NCBI GenBank assembly: GCA_027625915.1
Contig: JANTQA010000060.1
Location: 3,100,001 to 3,164,000, forward strand
Length of the DNA stretch: 64,000 nucleotides
Reading direction: 5' to 3'
DNA from: Anaeramoeba flamelloides
Taxonomy: Eukaryota > Metamonada > Anaeramoebidae
Shown: positions 55,846-64,000 of the stretch, piece by piece
Numbering within the stretch: the first letter of the stretch is position 1
Layout of the letters: each line of letters begins with the position of its first letter
Program-made: the position numbers and the translations under genes
The notes under the pieces: model-generated
Database searches by the model: none
What the model saw: the letters and a program-made list of their open reading frames with translations, nothing else
What the model was told of the DNA's origin: nothing

Positions 55846-56029
55846 TATTGGCTGACTCTAGAAATAAAAGAAACGAATCAATGGGATGGAAACAGTATAT
55901 AAACAAGAAATAGTGTTCTTTAAATAAATTTTAAAAAAGAATTATAAAGATCTTGTAAGATTAAAATGTAATTTTTTGACAAAAAAATGAGAAAAATTTC
56001 ATTTTTTGATTTTTTATAAAAATATCATT

Positions 56030-56275
56030 TAATCTCATGAATATTGTAAAATTTGATGAAATTTTTGAAACAAAAGCATTTAGTATAATTGAGCCATTTC
56101 AATTAATCAAAGATCTAACCTCTAAAGTCAATTTGGATCTGAACCAAGAGTCTAGAAGTGATCTTTCTGGTCTTCCAATCCCAAGTCTGAAAAAAAAAAC
56201 ATGAGTTAAATTTTAGTAATGGGTTAAAGGTTGTCTGAACGGGTTATTTCCACCACTTTATATTCCATATTTTTG
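56030..56275 (+). repeat. Direct repeat, copy 2
   Basis: Second copy of the repeat at 54960-55190, about 1.07 kb downstream in the same orientation. Non-coding; the element type is not known. Confidence 0.75.
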
Positions 56276-56998
56276 CGTTGAAGATTGTCCACTTTACAAC
56301 TGTGTCAATTATTGGCTTTCTTTAAGGTTATAGCTTTACACTTATCAAAATAAGATCGAATCGAATCTGTTGTTTTCCACTGTTTTCCTAAACAAATCAT
56401 TTCTGACCGCTTATAGCAGTTTTTATTTGTTGATCGGAAAAATTAGTGAAAGCTTTTTTTACCAAAATGTCATTTTATTTCTCAAAAATCAAAAAAAATT
56501 TCTTTTGTTGGTCTTTTTATTGATCAATAATTTTTAATTTGGAAATTGTAAATGTGTAATTTATGATTTCTTTTTATTTACTTTGTTAATATTTTTATTG
56601 TTGGATAAGGGTCTTTTTTTTTTTCAATTGAGAATTGTCAAAAAAAAAATATTTCTGAAATGGAAAAAAAAGATTATGGATAAACTAAATTCGTTTACAC
56701 ATTTTGTGTTTTGGAAAAATGATAACTAAAATTGTTTGAGATAAATTTGCAAAGGTAACTTTTCAATTGATAGTTGGTGTGTTAAAACAGTTCGTGTAAC
56801 CCAAAGTTTCCTTTACCTAGGACTTTTAAATTACACTTTTTAATTGAATTGCAACTAAAAACTTTTACTTTATTACATTCCTCAAAAGTGTTGAAACGTT
56901 ATTTTGGCAATTTACTCCACAATTAATTTTGAACTTGAAGACCAAATCATTTACATCTTTCCAAACAGCTTGATTCTTCAGTTAATTTTAAAATAAAC

Positions 56999-57175
56999 AG
57001 ATCAAAATTTTCCTTCAGCTTGCCAAAAAATCACATCACAAGAATTAAATTAAATCATCAAAGCCAATTCTAAAAGGGAAATTAATAGTATAAGATTGTT
57101 TTCTGAAGGGCACATTAGAAAAATTACAAGATTTTGAAAATCTTTTTTGGTGGAAAGCTCAAGGAAAATTTTGTT
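56999..57175. repeat. Short MITE copy
   Basis: Left end AGATCAAAATTTTCCTTCAG, right end GCTCAAGGAAAATTTTGTTC, inverted with mismatches; about 177 bp, non-coding. Same family as 25876, 38643 and 57410. Confidence 0.65.
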
Positions 57176-57409
57176 CCATTTATTTTGTAACAAATAGCAA
57201 TAAAACATTTTTGATCCAAATAATAAAATAGACCAATAAATACCAATTTTTCAAAACCCAATTCCCTGAATCCTTTTAGTTGAATTTTTAAAGGTTGAGT
57301 TCAAAGGTTTTGCCTGTTTAAAATATAATTTAATAGATCATATTTTTTTTTGTTGTTGAATGATCGTTTGATTGGAGAAAATTATCAATCTTTTGCCTTG
57401 AAAATAAAC

Positions 57410-57584
57410 AAACCAAAATTTGGCATTACTTTCTTAAAAAAAGGATTTGCAAAATCAGGCAACCTTTCAAATTATCCATATTCTTAAAGTTTAAATTAGT
57501 CCTCTGGAAAATTGGGGACATTTGATAATTTATTGTATTTCACCGAAGGCGATTTTTTTGGAAAGTCAAATGAAAATTTTGATC
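57410..57584. repeat. Short MITE copy
   Basis: Left end ACCAAAATTTGGCATTACTT, right end AAAGTCAAATGAAAATTTTG followed by ATC; about 175 bp, non-coding. It lies 235 bp from another copy of the same family. Confidence 0.6.
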
Positions 57585-59418
57585 TTTTTGTTTTGTATTA
57601 TGAGTAACCTGGCTTAAAGATTTTAAGGCTCAAAAATGGAGAAGAGCTCCATGAATTCTCTTTTTAAGAGTAGAAACATATGTAAAGTTGTTTAAACGCA
57701 TATTAAAAAGTAATCCAGAAGTACAATAATTAAAATTGAATAAAATCTTCAAGAAGTATCCTTTTTAATTGGGTTTGTGGTAATCATTTGTGTTCATTCG
57801 GAACTCTACTGATAAGTTCAGCAAAAGGAAAATCAATTTTTGGTAAAAATTTTGATTTTTAATAATCTGTTTTACTCTACATTTACAAAAGTCTTGACAA
57901 ATAATATTTAAAAGATCCAACTAATTTGATTAAGTTTCTTAATATTTAAACCATTTCAAATGTTTGATCGTAACCATTTAAATCAATTTGCAAAATGAAA
58001 AACAAAGAAAAAATTTACCATCATTTATTTAAATGTAATAATAGTCTACAATATTTTGGGACTTGAAGAGAAAAAAATTTACCTTTCCAAAATTTGAAAA
58101 AAGCATTTGAAAAAACAAAACAATTCAGTTTTGTGTTTACTTTTGAAAACTTTGATCTGAAACTGTTTAATGGTATTTTTTTTTCATTTCCAAACCCAGC
58201 AAATAATTTGTGACAATGTTAGATTCTCGTCTGTTTTTCAAATGTTTACTTTCATTTGCCAAGAGAATTTTTCTTTCAGATCTTACCTTGTAATTAAGGA
58301 TTTTCTAAATTAGTCAAAACAGAAAAGGTCTCCTACGAACACAACTCTTGATACGTTTGTTGTTGAGAAAAAGTTCTTTGTTCAAGGTATTTGTCAATTA
58401 ACCTAAAAGAAGCTTTTTTTTTTCAAGTTTAACCCTGAACTTTTTCCGAATGTTATTCAACAAATTTACAAATCTTAAATACTTTTAGTTGAAATAAACT
58501 GGATTAAATTGTTCAAAAATTTTATAGAACATTTTTATTTGTTTTTGATTTCAAATTTAGATTGATTAAAAAAATGTAGAAAGAAAATTATTTGTTCAAA
58601 TAAACAAGAAACATTGTGAAATTGGTTCTCTTGGATCTATTGTTTTAAAAGAACTGTTTTTGAGATCATGTTTGTCAAAAGGCATTAATTGGTAATGTTA
58701 TTTATAGTTTTTATTATTTGAATATTTCTAATATTACTTTTGTAAGGCTAAAAATTCAGTAATATTAATAATATCAGCTCAATATCAGTAGTCATTGTGA
58801 CCATAGTCTAGGTTTTGTTTGGTTGTTAAGGGTTAAATTGTTTATATCTTAAAAGAAATTATATTAAAGATTTTTTTTTTATGAAGGGTTTTTTGATTTT
58901 CATGGGAGGGAACCAAAAAACAGAGACTCTAGTTTGTAATTGTTGATTTTTGAGAGAAACAATTTTACTTTTATAAGTAGGGTATAATTAATTGATAAAT
59001 AATTTGACAACTTGATAAAATTTTACTCTGAAAATTTAGATTAATGTAGACAAAAAAAAATTGAAAAAAAAATTTTTGTATTTTTATTCCAAAAGTAACA
59101 ATTAGAAAATAATATTTTTTGACAATATACAGTCTACAAAAACAGAACACACTCCAAAAGTGAGTATTGTGGTTTTTTTGATTTTTTTTAATCCTGAAAT
59201 TATTCCAAACAAATGTTTTTTTTGATTATTTCACCAAAAAATTCGAAACTATATTCATTTTAGAAATTTTTATTGTTCTTTCTATTTTCTTACTTCTCCC
59301 ATAAAAAAAATTTATTTTTTTTTTTTGAAAAATCTCAAAAATTTTATTCAAAAATCAAAATTATTTTTAAAAATTGTTTTCTTTCTTGCTTAAAATTAAG
59401 CAATTTCTCAAATAGTGA

Positions 59419-62400
59419 ATGAAAAATTTGATTTTAATTTATCTTGTCCTTATAGCACTTGTCTCAAGTACGAGAATAATCTCAGTTCTAGATCATAGCC
59501 TACAAGATGACAAGACTCTGTTGTCGACTTCTGAAGGCGTGGTAGTTGGGATTGCACCAGAGCTGTTATCAAGGAACCTGGAAGTTGGCTCAGAGCTATT
59601 TTTGGATCTCGGTTCGTCTTACAGATATGAAGGGAAGGTCAAGAGCAAAAATACAGATGTCAATGGAGTCACCACGTACGTCGCTGGTTTGGCTGCTTCC
59701 AAATTCGGGCATGCAATCATTTCTGTTGCAAATGGCCAAGTTAGGATGAATGTGGACATCCCGTCTGAAGGGAAAAACTTTGGTGTGCGCCACCATAAGG
59801 GTATCAACGAACACATTCTTTTTGAGCATAATCTTTCTGACGTACTAGAAGGCACCCACCCTGGTTACCTACCGAATAAAGATTCCAAAAATGGCATATT
59901 TCAAAAAAGCCCAGACGCTGGGAAGAAAATTCAAGCTGGTGTCGATGATCCTGCAATCTTGGATCTATTGGTAGTTTACACTACGGCTGCCTTTAGTTGG
60001 GCTGGAGACCAGGAATCTATGGACCTAGTCATTTCTTCAATGATCGCTAAGTCTAACGAAGCCCTCACAACGAGTGAGACAGGTATCGTCATAAATCTTG
60101 TCCATTCAGCATTAGTTGAGTACGAAGAGATAGATCCAGTTACTGACATAAAAAATCTTACAACACCTAGTCAAGAGGTTTTTCAAGAGGTACACGACCT
60201 TAGAGATCAATATTATGCAGATTTTGTTGTTTTACTTGAATACACTGATCAAACTGGTGGTATTGGATGGCTTCTTGAAAACCCAGATGGTGACGAAAGT
60301 CTGGCGTTTTCGATCACAAGGATACAGCAAGCATCTTTTGGCTATACCACAATTCATGAGATTGGCCACAATATGGGATGTGGCCACCATAAAGAACAAA
60401 ATTTTCAAGAAGGACCAGGTCTTTTTTCTTATTCTGCTGGGTGGAGATGGACTACATCTAGCGAAGAGAATCATTGCTCAATTATGAGTTATACGTTAGG
60501 ATCATACTATGATGATGGGGTTACTCATACACAGGTCGGATTATTTTCCAGTCCTGATTTAACTGATGGAGAAGTAGCCGCTGGAGATGCAGTAGACGGG
60601 GACAATAGAATGAATTTGTTAAATCTAAAACACATTTGTGCAGCATACAGAAGCAGTCCATGTTTGGAAGAAGCTATTGAAGCAAACCCCATAGGAACAC
60701 GAACTGTTACCTTTGGAGAAACAACAACAATCAGTGCATTGAGTGTCTTTGCACCTATAGTAGACGACGCATCTGTACATGCTTTTAGCTCAACACTAAA
60801 TGGTGGAAATTCATTACCTGATGGAATTAGCTTTACGTTTTCAAATGATCCACTTGTAATTGAATATACCATTGACAAATTAGGATGTCCCCAAACATAT
60901 TCAATTGATTTGATTCTTGAAGATGTTTGTAGAGGTACAACCCAAACCTCAACTTGGACACTTGAATTTACAGAAAATCCAGCACCAACTTATGTGGATG
61001 GAGAATCTGTTGGAACACAAACCTTAACTGTTGGAACTGCATGGGACTATCCCTTGAATGGATATTGGACTGATGATGAAAATGACCTGACTTATTCAAC
61101 ATCAATTGTTGAAAGAGACAATTATCCTGATTGGATGGATGTTTCAGAGACTGATCCTTACTTTTCAGGAACACCAACTGGATGCTCTGATAATTTTGAT
61201 CTTAAAGTAACTGTCCAAGACTCATGTGAAGATAACAATCAAGATTATGTTTTCAGTGTTATTGTGAACAAACCTGAACCCACAGAAACAACACCAATCA
61301 CCAAACAAACATTTTCTATTGGTGATACAGAAACAAAAACAATTTCAGGATCAAATGTATTTTCCAATATAGTTGATGATTCAGATGTTTATTCTTTTAC
61401 TTCAACTGAAACAGATAAAACATCATTACCTACTGGAGTCAGCTTTACTTTTACAAATGATCCACTTGTAATTGAATGGGATATAACAGCACCCACTACT
61501 GGATGTTCAGCAACATATTCAATTGATTTGGTTCTTGAAGACAAATGTAAAGATACAACCCAAACCTCAACTTGGACACTTGAATACGAAAATCCAGCAC
61601 CAACTTATGCCGATGGAAAATCTGTTGAAACACAAACGTTAACTGTTGGAACTGCATGGGACTATCCCTTGAATGGATATTGGACTGATGATGAAAATGA
61701 CCTGACTTATTCAACATCAATTGTTGATAGAGCCAATTATCCTGATTGGATGGATGTTTCAGAAACTGATCCTTCCTTTTCAGGAACACCAACTGGATGC
61801 TCTGATAATTTTGATCTAAAAGTAACTGTCCAAGATTCATGTGAAGATAATAATCAAGATTATGTTTTCAGTGTTATTGTTAACAAACCTGAACCCACAG
61901 AAACAACACCAATCACCCAACAAACATTACCAATTGGTGATACAAAAACAACAAAAGTAATTTCAGGATCAGATGTATTTTCCAATATAGTTGATGATTC
62001 AGATGTTTATTCTTTTACTTCAACTGAAACAGGCAAAACATCATTACCCGATGGAGTTAGCTTTACTTTTACAAATGATCCACTTGTAATTGAATGGGAT
62101 ATAACAGCACCCACTACTGGATGTTCAGCAACATATTCAATTGATTTGGTTCTTGAAGACAAATGTAAAGATACAACCCAAACCTCAACTTGGACACTTG
62201 AATACGAAAATCCAGCACCAACTTATGCCGATGGAAAATCTGTTGAAACACAAACCCTAACTGTTGGAACTGCATGGGACTATCCCTTGAATGGATATTG
62301 GACTGATGATGAAAATGATCTGACTTATTCAACATCAATTGTTGATAGAGACAATTATCCTGATTGGATGGATGTTTCAGAGACTGATCCTTACTTTTCA

Positions 62401-64000
62401 GGAACACCAACTGGATGCTCTGATAATTTTGATCTTAAAGTAACTGTCCAAGATTCATGTCAAGATAACAATCAAGATTATGTTTTCAATGTGATTGTAA
62501 ACAAACCTGAACCCAAAGAAACAACACCAATCACCAAACAAACATTTTCTATTGGTGATACAGAAACAAAAACAATTTCAGGATCAAATGTATTTTCCAA
62601 TATAGTTGATGATTCAGATGTTTATTCTTTTACTTCAACTGAAACAGATAAAACATCATTACCTGCTGGAATCAGCTTTACTTTTACAAATGATCCACTT
62701 GTAATTGAATGGGATATAACACCACCTTCTACTTCCGATCAATGTTCTGAAACACATTCAATTGATTTGGTTCTTGAAGACAAATGTAAAGATACAACCC
62801 AAACCTCAACTTGGACACTTGTATTCGAGAACAATCCAGCACCAACTTATGTGGATGGAAAATCTGTTGAAACACAAACCCTAACTGTTGGAACTGCATG
62901 GGACTATCCCTTGAATGGATACTGGACTGATGATGAAAATGATCTGACTTATTCAACCTCAATTGTTGATAGAGACAATTATCCTGATTGGATGGATGTT
63001 TCAGAGACTGATCCTTCCTTTTCAGGAACACCAACTGGATGTTCTGATAATTTTGATCTTAAAGTAACTGTCCAAGACTCATGTGAAGATAATAATCAAG
63101 ATTATGTTTTCAATGTGATTGTGAACAAACCTGAACCCACAGAAACAACACCAATCACCAAACAAACAGTTAAAATTGGTGATACAGAAACAACAACAAT
63201 TTCAGGATCAAATGTATTTTCCAATATAGTTGATGATTCGGAAATTTATTCTTTTACTTCAACTGAAACAGATAAAACATCATTACCTACTGGAGTCAGC
63301 TTTACTTTTACAAATGATCCACTTGTAATTGAATGGGATATAACACCACCTTCTACTTCCGATCAATGTTCAGTAACATATTCAATTGATTTGGTTCTTG
63401 AAGACAAATGTAAAGATACAACCCAAACATCAACTTGGACACTTGTATTCGAGAACAATCCAGCACCAACTTATGTGGATGGAAAATCTGTTGAAACACA
63501 AACCCTAACTGTTGGAACTGCATGGGACTATCCCTTGAATGGATATTGGACTGATGATGAAAATGACCTGACTTATTCAACATCAATTGTTGATAGAGAC
63601 AATTATCCTGATTGGATGGATGTTTCAGAAACTGATCCTTCCTTTTCAGGAACACCAACTGGATGCTCTGATAATTTTGATCTAAAAGTAACTGTCCAAG
63701 ATTCATGTGAAGATAATAATCAAGATTATGTTTTCAATGTTATTGTTAACAAACCTGAACCCACAGAAACAACACCAATCACCCAACAAATACTTCAAAT
63801 TGGTGATACAGAAACAACAACAATTTCAGGATCAAATGTATTTTCCAATATAGTTGATGATTCGGATATTTACTCTTTTACTTCAACTGAAGCAGGCAAA
63901 ACATCATTACCTACTGGAGTCAGCTTTACTTTTACAAATGATCCACTTGTAATTGAATGGGATATAACACCACCTTCTACTTCCGATCAATGTTCTGAAA
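59419..64000 (+). CDS. Secreted metzincin metalloprotease with tandem cadherin-like repeats (partial, runs off window)
   Basis: Opens at an ATG preceded directly by two in-frame stops and stays open for 1,527 codons to the window end. A signal peptide (residues 1-20, NLILIYLVLIALVSS) is followed by a pro-region of about 160 residues, then a catalytic domain starting near LDLLVVYTTAAF. HEIGHNMGCGHH (H313, E314, H317, H323) is the HExxHxxGxxH zinc motif of metzincins, and SIMSY near residue 356 is the Met-turn; overall it resembles reprolysin-like (M12/M72-type) peptidases, which cut extracellular proteins. From about residue 425 the protein is an array of units of 205-208 residues, each with an A part (VFSNIVDDSDVYSFTS, SFTFTNDPLVIEWDI, LEDKCKDTTQTSTWTLE) and a B part (TVGTAWDYPLNGYWTDDEND, YPDWMDVSETDP, FSGTPTGCSDNF) that looks like a dystroglycan-type cadherin/Ig-like domain. 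Five full units and part of a sixth are present. It should be secreted or, depending on the unseen C-terminus, cell-surface bound. Confidence 0.9.
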   Translation, partial: MKNLILIYLVLIALVSSTRIISVLDHSLQDDKTLLSTSEGVVVGIAPELLSRNLEVGSELFLDLGSSYRYEGKVKSKNTDVNGVTTYVAGLAASKFGHAIISVANGQVRMNVDIPSEGKNFGVRHHKGINEHILFEHNLSDVLEGTHPGYLPNKDSKNGIFQKSPDAGKKIQAGVDDPAILDLLVVYTTAAFSWAGDQESMDLVISSMIAKSNEALTTSETGIVINLVHSALVEYEEIDPVTDIKNLTTPSQEVFQEVHDLRDQYYADFVVLLEYTDQTGGIGWLLENPDGDESLAFSITRIQQASFGYTTIHEIGHNMGCGHHKEQNFQEGPGLFSYSAGWRWTTSSEENHCSIMSYTLGSYYDDGVTHTQVGLFSSPDLTDGEVAAGDAVDGDNRMNLLNLKHICAAYRSSPCLEEAIEANPIGTRTVTFGETTTISALSVFAPIVDDASVHAFSSTLNGGNSLPDGISFTFSNDPLVIEYTIDKLGCPQTYSIDLILEDVCRGTTQTSTWTLEFTENPAPTYVDGESVGTQTLTVGTAWDYPLNGYWTDDENDLTYSTSIVERDNYPDWMDVSETDPYFSGTPTGCSDNFDLKVTVQDSCEDNNQDYVFSVIVNKPEPTETTPITKQTFSIGDTETKTISGSNVFSNIVDDSDVYSFTSTETDKTSLPTGVSFTFTNDPLVIEWDITAPTTGCSATYSIDLVLEDKCKDTTQTSTWTLEYENPAPTYADGKSVETQTLTVGTAWDYPLNGYWTDDENDLTYSTSIVDRANYPDWMDVSETDPSFSGTPTGCSDNFDLKVTVQDSCEDNNQDYVFSVIVNKPEPTETTPITQQTLPIGDTKTTKVISGSDVFSNIVDDSDVYSFTSTETGKTSLPDGVSFTFTNDPLVIEWDITAPTTGCSATYSIDLVLEDKCKDTTQTSTWTLEYENPAPTYADGKSVETQTLTVGTAWDYPLNGYWTDDENDLTYSTSIVDRDNYPDWMDVSETDPYFSGTPTGCSDNFDLKVTVQDSCQDNNQDYVFNVIVNKPEPKETTPITKQTFSIGDTETKTISGSNVFSNIVDDSDVYSFTSTETDKTSLPAGISFTFTNDPLVIEWDITPPSTSDQCSETHSIDLVLEDKCKDTTQTSTWTLVFENNPAPTYVDGKSVETQTLTVGTAWDYPLNGYWTDDENDLTYSTSIVDRDNYPDWMDVSETDPSFSGTPTGCSDNFDLKVTVQDSCEDNNQDYVFNVIVNKPEPTETTPITKQTVKIGDTETTTISGSNVFSNIVDDSEIYSFTSTETDKTSLPTGVSFTFTNDPLVIEWDITPPSTSDQCSVTYSIDLVLEDKCKDTTQTSTWTLVFENNPAPTYVDGKSVETQTLTVGTAWDYPLNGYWTDDENDLTYSTSIVDRDNYPDWMDVSETDPSFSGTPTGCSDNFDLKVTVQDSCEDNNQDYVFNVIVNKPEPTETTPITQQILQIGDTETTTISGSNVFSNIVDDSDIYSFTSTEAGKTSLPTGVSFTFTNDPLVIEWDITPPSTSDQCSE
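60690..64000 (+). repeat. Tandem coding repeat of 615-624 bp in the protease gene
   Basis: The same landmark (CTGACTTATTCAAC) occurs at 61087, 61702, 62320, 62944 and 63568, so the periods are 615, 618, 624 and 624 bp, all multiples of three. Unit 1 is clearly diverged in its A part (SVFAPIVDDASVHAFSS), while units 2-6 are almost identical at the nucleotide level, including synonymous positions. The array continues beyond the window. Confidence 0.95.

Larger units (their letters stand above)
49738..59418. other. 9.7-kb non-coding repeat desert
   Basis: No host gene supported. Named contents: a LINE 3' fragment with palindrome tail (50680-51000), a dispersed repeat (52315-52790), a palindrome-family end (53825-53906), a second LINE 3' fragment (54440-54790), direct and inverted repeats (54960-56275), and two short MITEs (56999-57175, 57410-57584). 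A 117-codon open frame at 49959-50312 has no recognisable domain and is not called as a gene. The last 400 bp are the upstream region of the protease gene. Confidence 0.55.

Noticed and set aside
54960-56275. Possible terminal direct repeats of an LTR-type fossil
   Set aside because: The interior is under 900 bp with no recognisable coding or priming sequence, and an inverted copy lies inside, so an LTR element is not supported.
60968-63706. Series of similar open frames on the minus strand across the protease repeats
   Set aside because: They recur once per repeat unit and are antisense shadows of the near-identical coding repeats.

Overview
The window is strongly AT-rich eukaryotic DNA: long homopolymer-laden non-coding stretches with a few islands of higher-GC coding sequence. 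Genes use the standard code (TAA and TAG stops) and GT-AG spliceosomal introns. The deduced proteins (a eukaryotic uL4 ribosomal protein, an eukaryote-type UDP-glucose 4,6-dehydratase-like enzyme, an LRMDA-like leucine-rich protein, a RNF5/RMA-type RING protein, Asn/Ser- and Glu/Lys-rich linkers) point to a free-living protist nuclear genome. An amoeboid protist (Amoebozoa or an Anaeramoeba-like lineage) is my best guess from composition and low-complexity style only.

Layout: 117-2210 (+) TPR protein with a possible organelle presequence; 2.2-7.8 kb repeat-rich spacer; 7769-9271 (+) nucleotide-sugar transporter-like membrane protein; 9.3-14.0 kb spacer with an inverted-repeat element; 14021-19845 (-) a three-exon sugar-nucleotide 4,6-dehydratase whose first intron (about 4.6 kb) is a collection of DNA transposon remnants; 23942-24650 (+) two-exon secreted/membrane cysteine-rich protein; 28285-29780 (-) three-exon ribosomal protein uL4 (RPL4); 33315-37798 (-) two-exon LRMDA-like protein around a 3.65 kb intron; 39.3-41.3 kb nested LINE and palindrome repeats; 41768-42898 (-) membrane-anchored RING E3 ligase; 43434-49720 (-) an apparently full-length but broken LINE with a perfect 17-bp target-site duplication; 49.7-59.4 kb repeat desert; 59419-64000 (+) the start of a very large secreted metzincin protease whose C-terminal half is a nearly identical tandem domain array running off the window.

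The nucleotide-sugar transporter and the 4,6-dehydratase are neighbours that both act on activated sugars, which may be chance. Otherwise the genes are unrelated housekeeping or surface/secretory genes. The most unusual material is in the repeats: a family of paired palindromes fused to LINE 3' ends and inserted into another LINE copy, a LINE whose first ORF carries three RRM-like domains, several TIR element families, and the rapidly homogenising protease repeats.
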